Assembly: GCA_028583415.1 (NCBI GenBank)
Contig: CM053274.1
Location: 1 to 64,000 of the forward strand
Reading direction: 5' to 3'
DNA length: 64,000 nucleotides
Origin: Protea cynaroides
Lineage: Eukaryota; Streptophyta; Magnoliopsida; Proteales; Proteaceae
Shown here piece after piece: positions 1 to 12,902 of the stretch. The position numbers and the translations under genes are program-made. Below the pieces are notes generated by a model that ran no database searches, was not told the origin of the DNA, and was given only the letters and a program-made list of their open reading frames with translations. How positions within the stretch are numbered: position 1 is the first letter of the stretch; each line of letters begins with the position of its first letter.

Positions 1-85
1 GGGTGTGGATGCAAGCATTTATCCATCTCATCATCATATTTGGAAAGCCCAATTTCATCAGAACTCTCATCAAGTAACTTCTTCA
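1..85. other. Unique left flank of the satellite array
   Basis: Mixed-composition sequence without the TTC/GAA bias that starts at about 86. It shows no similarity to the satellite core or to the transposons here. It appears to be the outer left border of the array, and no gene is visible. Confidence 0.5.
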
Positions 86-3000
86 TTCTTATTCTTTGTT
101 CCTCATTTTTCTTCTACATTCTTCTTCTTCATTCTTCTTCTTCTTCTTCTATGTTGTTCTTTCTTCTTTCTCATTCTTTTCTTCATTCTTCTTCATCTTC
201 TTCTTCTTCATTCGTCTTCTTCTTCTTCATTCGTCTTCTTCCACTTATTCTTCTTCTTTTTCTTCATTCTTCTTTGCCATTTTTCAATCTTCATCTTCTT
301 CTTCTTTTTCTTCACCTTCAATCTTCTTCTTTTTTTTTCTTCTTCATTCTTATTCTTCATTCTTCTTCCTTTTCTTCCTTTTCTTCTTCTTCATCTTTTT
401 TCTTCATTATTTTTCTTCTTTCTCTTCCTCTTTCTTCTTCATTCTTCTTCTTTCTTCTTCGTCATTCTTCCTATTTTGTCCTCTTCTTCTTCTTCTTCTT
501 TTTCCTCTTTCTACTTCATTCTTCTTCATTTTCTTTTTCATTCAAAGAGCACGAGCACAATTTGCACCATTTTATGACAATATGGTTCACGATCATCTCA
601 TGCAGTTAGGCATCCAAATTTTATTCTTCTGACAATCTGTATTGCAAACCCTACATTCAAGCTCAACTGCATCTTCTAGAAACAAAGGGAATCCAAATGC
701 GGTTGAGCTTGAGAGTAGCTTAATCCTAAGAAGAAGGAGTTGGGTCTTCAACTCAGATTGTCAGAAAAATAAAACTTGGATGCTAACACATGAAATGATC
801 GCAATCCATATTATCACAAAATGGTGTAAAACAGAAGAAAAATGGAAAAGAAGAAAAATAAGAAGAAGAAAGTATAAGAAGAATGAAGAAGAAGAAAAAT
901 GAAAAAAAAAAAACAGAAGAAGAAGAATGAAGAAGAAAAACAAGAAAGGGACATGATGGAAGAAGAAGAGGTAGAAGAATAAAGAAGAAGAAGTGCGTCA
1001 GCGCCCTTCAGATGCGCCTCTTTCTTTCTTTTTTTTTGGGTAATTTACTTCTTCTTCTTCTTATTTCTTTTCTCGTTCTTCTTCTTCTTCTTCTTCTTCT
1101 TCTTCTTCTTTCTTTTTCATTCTTTATCTTTCAACTACTTTCTTCATCTTCTTCTTTTTCTTCTTCATTCTTTATTCTTTATTCTTCTTCTATGTTCATT
1201 TTCTCACTGTTTTCTTCATTCTTCTTATTCTTCATCTTCTTCTTCATTCTTCTTCTTCTTCATTCTTCATTCTTCTTCTTCTTCATCTTCTTCTTCATTC
1301 TTCATTCTTCATTATTCTTCTACATTAATCTTCTTCATTCTTCTTCTACATTCTTCTTCCTCATTCTTCTTTTTCTATGTTCTTTTTTCTTCTTTTATCT
1401 TCATTGTTCTTCATCTTCTTCTTCTTCATTCGTCTTCTTCTACTTATTCTTCTTCTTTTTCCTCATTTTTCTTCGTCATTTTTCAATCTTCATCTTCTTC
1501 TACTTTTTCTTCATCTTCATTGTTTTTCATTCTTTTTCTTCTTCATTCTTCATTATTCTTCTTTATTCTTCTTTTTCTTCTTTTCCTTCTTCTTCTTCTT
1601 CTTCATCTTTCTTCGTCATTATTTTCCTTCTTTCTCTTCCTCTGTCTTCTTCATTCTTCTTCTTTCTTCATCTTCATTCTTCTTGTTTCCTCTTCTTATT
1701 CTTCTTCTTTTTCCTCTTTCTGCTTTATTCTTCTTCTTCTTCTTTTTCATTCAAAGAGCATGAGCACATTTTGCACCATTTCATGACAAAATGGTTCACG
1801 ATCATCTCAGGTAGTTAGCATCAATATTTTATTCTTCTGACAATCTGAGTTGCAAACCTTACACCCAAGGTCAACCGCATCTTCTAGAAACAGAGGGAAT
1901 CCAAATGCGATTGAGATAGAGAGTAGCTCAATCCTAAGATGTAGGACTTGGGTCTTCAACTCAGATTGTCAAAAGAATAAAACTTGGAAGCTCACACTTG
2001 AGATGATCTTAACCATAGTGTCACAAAAAAGTGGAAAACAGAAGAAGAATGAAGAAGAACAAAAATAAGAAGATGAATGAGAAGAAGAAAGAAGAAGAAG
2101 AATGAAGAAGAAGAAAGAAGAAGAAAAAGGAATAAGAAGACGGAAGAAGAAGAATGAAGAAGAAAAAGAAAAAAGGACATGATGAAAGAAGAAGTGGAAA
2201 AAGAATAAAGAAGAAGAAGATGAAGATGAAGAAGTGCGCCAACGTACTTTAAATGTTTGCCAGCACCCATCAGTAGTGCTCCCGCGAACTTCTACTTTTT
2301 TTTTTATAGTAAATTTCTTCTTATTCTTCTTCTTTCTTCTTCATTCTTCTTCTTCTAAGTTCTTCTTTCTCATTCTTTTCTTCATTCTTCTTCTTTGTTC
2401 CTCATTCTTCTTTTACATTCTTCTTCTTCATTCTTCATCTTCTTCTTCTATCTTCTTCTTTCTTCCTTCTCATTTTTTTCTTCATCTTCTTCTTCTTCAT
2501 TCATCTTCTTCTACTTATTCTTCTTCTTTTTCTTCGTTCTTCTTCGCCATTTTTCAATCTTCATCTTCTTCTTCTTTTTCTTCACCTTCATTCTTCTTCT
2601 TTCTTCTTCTTTCTACTTCTTCTTCATTCTTCTTCTTCTTTTTCTTCATTATTTTTCTTTTTCTTCCTTTTCTTCTTCTTTATCTTTTTTCTTTATTAAT
2701 TTTCTTCTTTCTCTTCCTCTTTCTTATCATTCTTCTTCTTTCTTCTTCTTTATTCTTCTTGTTTCGTCCTCTTCGTTTTCTTCTTCTTTTTCCTCTTTCT
2801 ACTTCATTCTTCTTCGTTTTCTTTTTCATTCCCAGAGCACGAGCACAGTTTGCACCATTTTATGATAATATGGTTCACGATCATCTAATGTAGTTAGACA
2901 TCCAAATTTTATTCTTCCGACAATCTGTATTGCAAACCCTACATTCGAACTCAACTACATCTTCTAGAAACAAAGGGAATCCAAATGCGATTGAGCTTGA

Positions 3001-6000
3001 GAGTAGCTTAATCCTAAGAAGAAGGAGTTGGGTCTTCAACTCAGATTGTCAGAAAAATAAAACTTGGATGCTAACACATGAAATGATCGCAATCCATATT
3101 ATCACAAAATGGTGTAAAACAGAAGAAAATGGAGAAGAAGAAAAATAAGAAGAAGAAAGTAGAAGAAGAATGAAGAAGAAGAAAAATGAAAAAAAAAAAA
3201 AATAGAAGAAGAAGAATGAAGAAGAAAAACAAGAAAAGGACATGATGGAAGAAGAAGAGGTAGAAGAATAAAGAAGAAGAAGTGCACTTTAGAAGTGCGC
3301 GCGCCCTTCAGATGCGCCTCCTTCTTTTTCTTTTTTTTTGGGGTAATTTACTTCTTTTTCTTCTTATTTCTTTTTCGTTCTTCTTCTTCTTCTTCTTCTT
3401 CTTTGTCTTCTTTCTTTTTCATTCTTCATCTTTCAACAACTTTCTTCATCTTCTTCTTTTTCTTCTTCATTCTTTATTCTTCATTCTTCTTCTTTGTTCT
3501 TTATTCTTCTTCTACATTCTTCTTCTTCATTCTTCTTCTTCTATGTACTTTTTTCTCATTCTTTTCTTCATTCTTCTTCTTCTTCATCTTCTTCTTCATT
3601 CTTCATTCTTCTTCTTTGTTCTTCTTCATTGTTCTTCTTCATTCTACTTCTTCCATGTTCTTTTTTCTTCTTTCTCATTCTTTCCTTCATTCTTCTTCAT
3701 CTTCTTCTTCTTCATTCATCTTCTTCTACGTATTCTTCTTCTTTTTCTTCATTCTTCTTCGCCATTTTTCAATTTTCATCTTCTTCTTCATTTTCCTCAT
3801 CTTCATTCTTCTTCTTTCTTTTTCTTCTTCATTCTTCATTCTTCTTCTTTTTCTTCTTTTTCTTCTTCTTCATCTTTCTTCTTCGTTATTTTCCTTCCTT
3901 CTCTACCTCATTCTTCATCATTCTTCTTCTTTCTTCATCTTCATTCTTCTTGTTACCCCTCCTCTTCTTCATCTTCTTTTTCCTCTTTCTACTTCGTTCT
4001 TCTTCTTCTTCTTCTTTTTCATTCAAAGAGCATGAACATATTTTGCACTATTCTTTGACAATATGGCTCACGATCATCTCATGCAGTTAGCATCAATATT
4101 TTATTCTTCTGACAATCTGAGTTGAAAACCCTACACTTAAGGTCAACCACATCTTTTAGAAACAGAGGGAATCCAAATGCGAATGAGCAAGAGAGTAGCT
4201 TAATCCTCAGAAGAAGGAGTTGGGTCTTCAACTCAGATTGTCAGAAGAATAAAACTTGGATGCTAACACATGAGATGATCGTAACCTATTGTCACAAAAA
4301 GGTGGAAAACAGAAGAAGAATGAAGAAGAAGAAAAATAAGAAGATGAATGAGAAGAAGAAAGAAGAAGAAGAATGAAGAAGAAGAAAGAAGAAGAAAAAG
4401 GAAAAGAAGACGGAAGAAGAAGAATGAAGAAGAAAAAGAAAAAAGGACTTGATGAAAGAAGAAGTGGAAAAAGAATAAAGAAGAATGGCGCCCTTTAAAA
4501 GTGCATCGGCGCCTTTCAGAAGTGCACCATCGAACTTGGACTTCTTTTTTTTTTTGTGGTTAATTTCTTTTTATTCTTCTTCTTTCTTTTTCGTTCTTCT
4601 TCTAATTCTTCTTCTTCTTTCTTTTTCATTCTTCTTCTTTCAACTACTTTCTTCATCTTCTTCTTTTTCTTCTTCATTCTTTTTCTTTGATCTTCATGCT
4701 TCTTCTACATTCTTCTTCTTCTCTATTCTTCTTTTTCATTCTTTTCTTCATTCTTCTTCTTTATTCCTCATTCTTCTTCTACATTCTTCTTCTTCATTCT
4801 TCTACATTCTTCTACTATCATCTTCTTTCTTCTTTCGCATTCTTTTCTTCATTCTTCTTCATCTTCTTTTTTTCTTCATTTGTCTTCTTCTTCTTCATTC
4901 GTCTTCTTCTACTTATTCTTCTTCTATTTCTTCATTCTTCTTCGCCATTTTTCAATCTTCATCTTCTTCTTCTTTTTCTTGACCTTCATTCTTCTTCTTT
5001 CTTCTTCTTCTTCTTCATTCTTCTTCTTCTTCTTCTTTTTCTCCTTTTCTTCTTCTTCATCTTTTTTCTTCATTATTTTCCTTCATTCTCTTCCTCTTTC
5101 TTCTTCATTCTTTTTGTCTTGTCCTCTTCTTCTTCTTTTTCCTCTTTCTACTTCATTCTTCTTCGTTTTCTTTTTCATTCCCAGAGCACGAGCACAGTTT
5201 GCACCATTTTATGATAATATGGTTCACGATCATCTAATGTAGTTAGGCATCAAAATTTTATTCTTCTGACAATTTGTATTGCAACACCTACATTCAAGCT
5301 CAACTATATCTTCTAGAAACAAAGGGAATCCAAATGCGATTGAGCTTGAGAGTAGCTTAATCCTATGAAGAAAGAGTTGGGTCTTCAACTCAGATTGTCA
5401 GAAAAATAAAACTTGGATGCTAACACATGAAATGATCGCAATCCATATTATCACAAAATGGTGTAAAACAGAAGAAAAATGGAGAAGAAGAAAAATAAGA
5501 AGAAGAAAGTAGAAGAAGAATGAAGAAGAAGAAAAATGAAAAAAAAAACAGAAGAAGAAGAATGAAGAAGAAAAACAAGAAAAGGACATGATGGAAGAAG
5601 AAGAGGTAGAAGAATAAAGAAGAAGAAGTGCACTTTAGAAGTGCGCCCGCGCCCTTCAGATGCGCCTCATTCTTTTTTTTTTGGGGGGTAATTTACTTCT
5701 TCTTCTTCTTATTTCTTTTTCGTTCTTCTTCTTCTTCTTCTTCTTCTTCTTCGTCTTCTTTCTTTTTCATTCTTCATCTTTCAACAACTTTCTTCATCTT
5801 CTTCTTTTTCTTCTTCATTCTTTATTCTTCATTCTTCTTCTTTGTTCTTTATTCTTCTTCTACATTCTTCTTCTTCTATGTACTTTTTTCTCATTCTTTT
5901 CTTCATTCTTCTTCATCTTCTTCTTCATTCTTCATTCTTCTTCTTTGTTCTTCTTCATTGTTCTTCTACATTCTTCTTCATTCTACTTCTTCCATGTTCT

Positions 6001-9000
6001 TTTTTCTTCTTTTTCATTCTTTCCTTCATTCTTCTTCATCATCTTCTTCTTCATTCATCTTCTTCTACGTATTCTTCTTCTTTTTCTTCGTTCTTCTTCG
6101 CCATTTTTCAATTTTCATCTTCTTCTTCTTTTTCTTCATCTTCATTCTTCTTCTTTCTTTTTCTTCTTCATTCTTCATTCTTCTTCTTTTTCTTCTTTTT
6201 CTTCTTCTTCATCTTTCTTCTTCGTTATTTTCCTTCCTTCTCTTCCTCATTCTTCATCATTCTTCTTCTTTCTTCATCTTCATTATTCTTGTTACCCCTC
6301 CTCTTCTTCATCTTCTTTTTCCTTTTTCTACATCACTCTTCTTCTTCTTCTTCTTTTTCATTCAAAGAGGATGAGCATATTTTGCACTATTCTTTGACAA
6401 TATGGCTCATGATCATCTCATGCAGTTAGCATCAATATTTTATTCTTCTGACAATCTGAGTTGAAAACCCTACACTTAAGGTCAACCGCATCTTTTAGAA
6501 ACAAAGAGAATCCAAATGCGAATGAGCAAGAGAGTAGCTTAATCCTCAGAAGAAGGAGTTGGGTCTTCAACTCAGATTGTTAGAAGAATAAAACTTGGAT
6601 GCTAACACATGAGATGATCGTAACCTATTGTCACAAAAAGGTGGAAAACAAAAGAAGAATGAAGAAGAAGAAAAATAAGAAGATGAATGAGAAGAAGAAA
6701 GAAGAAGAAGAACGAAGAAGAAGAAAGAAGAAGAAAAAGGAAATAGAAGACGGAAGAAGAAAAATGAAGAAGAAAAAGAAAAAAAGGACTTGATGAAAGA
6801 AGAAGTGGAAGAAGATTAAAGAAGCATGGCGCACTTTAAAAGTGCATTGGCGCCTTTCAGAAGTGCACCATCGAACTTCGACTTCTTTTTTTTTTTTTGT
6901 GGTAAATTTCTTTTTATTCTTCTTCTTTCTTTTTCGTTCTTCTTCTAATTCTTCTTCTTCTTTATTTTTCATTCTTCTTCTTTCAACTACTTTCTTCATC
7001 TTCTTCTTTTTCTTCTTCATTCTTTTTCTTTGTTCTTCATGCTTCTTCTACATTCTTCTTCTTCATTCTTCTTCTTCTCTATTCTTCTTTTTCATTCTTT
7101 TCTTCATTCTTCTTCTTTATTCCTCATTCTTCTTATACATTCTTCTTCTTCATTCTTCTTCTTCTATCATCTTCTTTCTTCTTTCGCATTCTTTTCTTCA
7201 TTCTTCTTCATCTTCTTTTTCTTCATTCGTCTTCTTCTTCTTCATTCGTCTTCTTCTACTTATTCTTCTTCTTTTTCTTCATTCTTCTTCGCCATTTTTC
7301 AATCTTCATCTTCTTCTTCTTTTTCTTCACCTTCATTCTTCTTCTTTCTTCTTCTTCTTCTTCATTCTTCTTCGTCTTCTTCTTCATTCTTCTTCTTTTT
7401 CTCCTTTTCTTCTTCTTCATCTTTTTTCTTCATTATTTTCCTTCATTCTCTTCCTCTTTCTTCTTCATTCTTTTTGTCTTGTCCTCTTCTTCTTCTTCTT
7501 CTTTTTCCTCTTTCTACTTCATTCTTCTTCGTTTTCTTTTTCATTCCCAGAGCACGACCACAGTTTGCACCATTTTATGATAATATGGTTCACGATCATC
7601 TAATGTAGTTAGGCATCCAAATTTTATTCTTCTGACAATCTGTATTGCAAACCCTATATCCAAGCTCAACTACATCTTCTAGAAACAAAGGGAATCCAAA
7701 TGTGATTGAGCTTGAGAGTAGCTTAATCCTAAGAAGAAGGAGTTGGGTCTTCAACTCAGATTGTCAGAAAAATAAAACTTGGATGCTAACACATGAAATG
7801 ATCGCAATCCATATTATCACAAAATGGTGTAAAACAGAAGAAAAATGGAGAAGAAGAATAATAAGAAGAAGAAAGTAGAAGAAGAATGAAGAAGAAGAAA
7901 AATGAAAAAAAAAAAAACAGAAGAAGAAGAATGAAGAAGAAAAACAAGAAAAGGACATGATGGAAGAAGAAGAGGTAGAAGAATAAAGAAGAAGAAGTGC
8001 ACTTTAGAAGTGCGCCCGCGCCCTTCAGATGCGCCTCATTCTTTTTTTTTTTAGGTGGTAATTTACTTCTTTTTCTTCTTATTTATTTTTCGTTCTTCTT
8101 CTTCTTCTTCTTCTTCTTTGTCTTCTTTCTTTTTCATTCTTCATCTTTCAACAACTTTCTTCATCTTCTTCTTTTTCTTCTTCAATCTTTATTCTTCATT
8201 CTTCTTCTTTGTTCTTTATTCTTCTTCTACATTCTTCTTCTTCATTCTTCTTCTTCATTCTTCTTCTTCTATGTACTTTTTTCTCATTCTTTTCTTCATT
8301 CTTCTTCTTCTTCATCTTCTTCTTCATTCTTAATTCTTCTTCTTTGTTCTTCTTCATTGTTCTTCTTCATTTTACTTCTTCCATGTTCTTTTTTCTTCTT
8401 TCTCATTCTTTCCTTCATTCTTCTTCATCTTCTTCTTCTTCATTCATCTTCTTCTACGTATTCTTTTTCTTTTTCTTCGTTCTTCTTCGCCATTTTTCAA
8501 TTTTCATCTTCTTCTTCTTTTTCCTCATTTTCATTATTCTTCTTTCTTTTTCTTCTTCATTCTTCATTGTTCTTCTTTTTCTTCTTTTTCTTCTTCTTCA
8601 TCTTTCTTCTTCGTTATTTTCCTTCCTTCTCTTCCTCATTCTTCATCATTCTTCTTCTTTCTTCATCTTCATTCTTCTTGTTACCCCTCCTCTTCTTCAT
8701 CTTCATTTTCCTCTTTCTACTTCATTCTTCTTCTTCTTCTTCTTTTTCATTCAAAGAGCATGAGCATATTTTGCACTATTCTTTGACAATATAGCACACG
8801 ATCATCTCATGCAGTTAGCATCAATATTTTATTCTTCTGACAATCTGAGTTGAAAACCCTACACTTAAGGTCAACCGCATCTTTTAGAAACAGAGGGAAT
8901 CCAAATGCGAATGAGCAAGAGAGTAGCTTAATCCTCAGAAGAAGGAGTTGGGTCTTCAACTCAGATTGTCAGAAGAATAAAACTTGGATGCTAACACATG

Positions 9001-12000
9001 ACATGATCGTAACCTACTGTCACAAAAAGGTGGAAAATAGAAGAAGAATGAAGAAGAAGAAAAATAAGAAGATGAATGAGAAGAAGAAAGAAGAAGAAGA
9101 ACGAAGAAGAAGAATGAAGAAGAAAAAGGAAATAGAAGACGGAAGAAGAAGAATGAAGAAGAAAAAGAAAAAAAGGACTTGATGAAAGAAGAAGTGGAAG
9201 AAGAATAAAGAAGAATGGCGCACTTTAAAAGTGCATCGGCGCCTTTCAGAAGTGCACCATCGAACTTCGACTTCTTTTTTTTTTTTGTGGTAAATTTCTT
9301 TTTACTCTTCTTCTTTCTTTTTCGTTCTTCTTCTAATTCTTCTTCTTCTTTCTTTTTCATTCTTCTTCTTTCAACTACTTTCTTCATCTTCTTCTTTTTC
9401 TTCTTCATTCTTTTTCTTTGTTCTTCATGCTTCTTCTACATTCTTCTTCTTCATTCTTCTTCTTATCTATTCTTCTTTTTCATTCTTTTCTTCATTCTTC
9501 TTCTTTATTCCTCATTCTTCTTCTACATTCTTCTTCTTCATTCTTCTTCTTCTTCTTCTATCATCTTCTTTCTTCTTTCGCATTCTTTTCTTCATTCTTC
9601 TTCATCTTCTTTTTCTTCATTCGTCTTCTTCTTCTTCATTCGTCTTCTTCTACTTATTCTTCTTCTTTTTCTTCTTTCTTCTTCGCCATTTTTCAATCTT
9701 CATCTTCTTCTTCTTTTTCTTCACCTTCATTCTTCTTCTTTCTTCTTCTTCTTCTTCATTCTTCTTCGTCTTCTTCTTCATTCTTCTTCTTTTTCTCCTT
9801 TTCTTCTTCTTCATCTTTTTTCTTCATTATTTTCCTTCATTCTCTTCCTCTTTCTTCTTCATTCTTTTTGTCTTGTCCTCTTCTTCTTCTTCTTCTTTTT
9901 CCTCTTTCTACTTCATTCTTCTTCGTTTTCTTTTTCATTCCCAGAGCACGACCACAGTTTGCACCATTTTATGATAATATGGTTCACGATCATCTAATGT
10001 AGTTAGGCATCCAAATTTTATTCTTCTGACAATCTGTATTGCAAACCCTACATCCAAGCTCAACTACATCTTCTAGAAACAAAGGGAATCCAAATGCGAT
10101 TGAGCTTGAGAGTAGCTTAATCCTAACAAGAAGGAGTTGGGTCTTCAACTCAGATTGTCAGAAAAATAAAACTTGGATGCTAACACATGAAATGATCGCA
10201 ATCCATATTATCACAAAATGGTGTAAAACAGAAGAAAAATGGAGACGAAGAAAAATAAGAAGAAGAAAGTAGAAGAAGAATGAAGAAGAAGAAAAGTGAA
10301 AAAAAAAAAACAGAAGAAGAAGAATGAAGAAGAAAAACAAGAAAAGGACATGATGGAAGAAGAAGAGGTAGAAGAATAAAGAAGAAGAAGTGCACTTTAG
10401 AAGTGCGCCCGCGCCCTTCAGATGCGCCTCATTCTTTTTTTTTTTGGGGGGTAATTTACTTCTTTTTCTTCTTATATCTTTTTCGTTCTTCTTCTTCTTC
10501 TTCTTCTTCTTTGTCTTCTTTCTTTTTCATTCTTCATCTTTCAACAACTTTCTTCATCTTCTTCTTTTTCTTATTCATTCTTTATTCTTCATTCTTCTTC
10601 TTTGTTCTTTATTCTTCTTCTACATTCTTCTTCTTCATTCTTCTTCTTTTATGTACTTTTTTCTCATTCTTTTCTTCATTCTTCTTCTTCTTCCTCTTCT
10701 TCTTCATTCTTCATTCTTCTTGTTTGTTCTTCTTCATTGTTCTTCTTCATTCTACTTCTTCCATGTTCTTTTTTCTTCTTTCTCATTCTTTCCTTCATTC
10801 TTCTTCATCTTCTTCTTCTTCATTCATCTTCTTCTACGTATTCTTCTTCTTTTTCTTCGTTCCTCTTCGCCGTTTTTCAATTTCCATCTTCTTCTTCTTT
10901 TTCCTCATCTTCATTCTTCTTCTTTCTTTTTCTTCTTCATTCTTCATTCTTCTTCTTTTTCTTCTTTTTCTTCTTCTTCATCTTTCTTCTTCGTTATTTT
11001 CCTTCCTTCTCTTCCTCATTCTTCATCATTCTTCTTCTTTCTTCATCTTCATTCTTCTTGTTACCCCTCCTCTTCTTCATCTTCTTTTTCCTCTTTCTAC
11101 TTCATTCTTCTTCTTCTTCTTCTTTTTCATTCAAAGAGCATGAGCATATTTTGCACTATTCTTTGACAATATGGCTCACGATCATCTCATGCAGTTAGCA
11201 TCAATATTTTATTCTTCTGACAATCTGAGTTGAAAACCCTACACTTAAGGTCAACCGCATCTTTTAGAAATAGAGGGAATCCAAATGCGAATGAGCAAGA
11301 GAGTAGCTTAATCCTCAGAAGAAGGAGTTGGGCCTTCAACTCAGATTGTCAGAAGAATAAAACTTGGATGCTAACACATGAGATGATCGTAACCTATTGT
11401 CACAAAAAGGTGGAAAACAGAAGAAGAATGAAGAAGAAGAAAAATAAGAAGATGAATGAGAAGAAGAACGAAGAAGAAGAAAGAAGAAGAAAAAGGAAAT
11501 AGAAGACGGAAGAAGAAGAATGAAGAAGAAAAGAAAAAAGGACTTGATGAAAGAAGAAGTGGAAGAAGAATAAAGAAGAAGGGCGCACTTTAAAAGTGCA
11601 TCGGCGCCTTTCAGAAGTGCACCATCGAACTTCGACTTCTTTTTTTTTTTTGTGGTAAATTTCTTTTTACTCTTCTTCTTTCTTTTTCGTTCTTCTTCTA
11701 ATTCTTCTTCTTCTTTCTTTTTCATTCTTCTTCTTTCAACTACTTTCTTCATCTTCTTCTTTTTCTTCTTCATTCTTTTTCTTTGTTCTTCATGCTTCTT
11801 CTACATTCTTCTTCTTCATTCTTCTTCTTCTCTATTCTTCTTTTTCATTCTTTTCTTCATTCTTCTTCTTTATTCCTCATTCTTCTTCTACATTCTTCTT
11901 CTTCATTCTTCTTCTTCTTCTTCTATCATCTTCTTTCTTCTTTCGCATTCTTTTCTTCATTCTTCTTCATCTTCTTTTTCTTCATTCGTCTTCTTCTTCT

Positions 12001-12897
12001 TCATTCGTCTTCTTCTACTTATTCTTCTTCTTTTTCTTCATTCTTCTTCGCCATTTTTCAATCTTCATCTTCTTCTTCTTTTTCTTCACCTTCATTCTTC
12101 TTCTTTCTTCTTCTTCTTCTTCATTCTTCTTCGTCTTTCTCTTCATTCTTCTTCTTTTTCTCCTTTTCTTCTTCTTCATCTTTTTTCTTCATTATTTTCC
12201 TTCATTCTCTTCCTCTTTCTTCTTCATTCTTTTTGTCTTGTCCTCTTCTTCTTCTTCTTCTTCTTTTTCCTCTTTCTACTTCATTCTTCTTCGTTTTCTT
12301 TTTCATTCCCAGAGCACGACCACAGTTTGTACCATTTTATGATAATATGGTTCACGATCATCTAATGTAGTTAGGCATCCAAATTTTATTCTTCTGACAA
12401 TCTGTATTGCAAACCCTACATCCAAGCTCAACTACATCTTCTAGAAACAAAGGGAATCCAAATGCGATTGAGCTTGAGAGTAGCTTAATCCTAAGAAGAA
12501 GGAGTTGGGTCTTCAACTCAGATTGTCAGAAAAATAAAACTTGGATGCTAACACATGAAATGATTACAATCCATATTATCACAAAATGGTGTAAAACAGA
12601 AGAAAAATGGAGAAGAAGAAAAATAAGAAGAAGAAAGTAGAAGAAGAAAAATGAAAAAGAAGACAGAAGAAGAAGAATGGAGAAGAAAAAGAAGAAAAGG
12701 ACCTGATGGAAGAAGAGAAGGAAGAAGAATAAAGAAGAAGTGGTGTGCCAACGCACTTTAAAAGTGCGCTTGCGCCCTTTAGATGCACCTCTTTCTTTTT
12801 CTTCTTTTTTTGGGTAATTTACTTCTTTTTCTTCTTGTTTCTTTTTCATTCTTCTTCTTCTTCTTCTTCTTCCTTTTTCATTCTTCATCTGCACAAG
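86..12897. repeat. GAA/TTC foldback satellite array, block 1 (11 units)
   Basis: Tandem units of about 1.1-1.2 kb. Each reads, on the plus strand: long pyrimidine arm (TTC/TTTC-rich, ~450-750 bp), palindromic core of ~270 bp, purine arm (GAA-rich, ~120-200 bp), GC-rich junction (GTGCGC...GCGCCCTTCAGATGCGCCTC type), T-run, then the next pyrimidine arm. Cores lie at 561-830, 1770-2039, 2849-3119, 4042-4310, 5198-5469, 6381-6649, 7564-7836, 8770-9039, 9958-10229, 11150-11418 and 12326-12597. Two core types alternate. Type A has CTGTATTGCAAACCC and a GTGTAAAAC end; type B has CTGAGTTG(A/C)AAACCC and a GGTGGAAAAC end. Same-type cores are 2.27-2.39 kb apart, so the array is a dimeric higher-order repeat. 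The many Phe/Leu/Ser-rich or Lys/Glu/Arg-rich open frames are low-complexity artefacts. Confidence 0.93.
7564..7836. repeat. Representative palindromic (foldback) core of a satellite unit
   Basis: The left arm 7564-7647 pairs with the right arm 7752-7833 as an inverted repeat with roughly 85% identity by eye. Shared blocks include TTCTGACAATCTG against CAGATTGTCAGAA, GATAATATGG against CCATATTATC, and GCATCCAA against TTGGATGC. The ~104-nt loop holds a further stem (CAAGCTCAA with TTGAGCTTG). Outside the arms the sequence continues as TTC repeats on the left and GAA repeats on the right, so the pairing can extend well beyond the core. All complete units share this organisation. Confidence 0.9.
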
Positions 12898-12902
12898 CAC
12901 AT
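12898..12902. repeat. Target-site duplication of element A, left copy (CACAT)
   Basis: CACAT immediately precedes the TGTTAGTCCC end of the copia LTR and is repeated at 34238-34242. Removing the element restores the satellite motif GAGCACATTTTGCACC seen in other units. Confidence 0.92.

Noticed and set aside
642..902. Recurring ~70-90 codon frame (MQTLHSSSTASSRNKGNPNA...) in each satellite unit
   Set aside because: It spans the hairpin loop and right arm, then runs into GAA repeats. Conservation follows the satellite's DNA identity and nothing supports translation.
86..12900. Dozens of open frames of 60-268 codons rich in Phe, Leu, Ser (plus strand) or encoded as FFSSL on the minus strand
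   Set aside because: They are translations of TTC/GAA repeats, occur in several frames at once in every unit, and lack any domain or non-repeat composition.
86..12900. CRISPR-like array of regularly spaced repeats
   Set aside because: Units are ~1.2 kb with low-complexity arms and no spacers, in a plant nuclear context.
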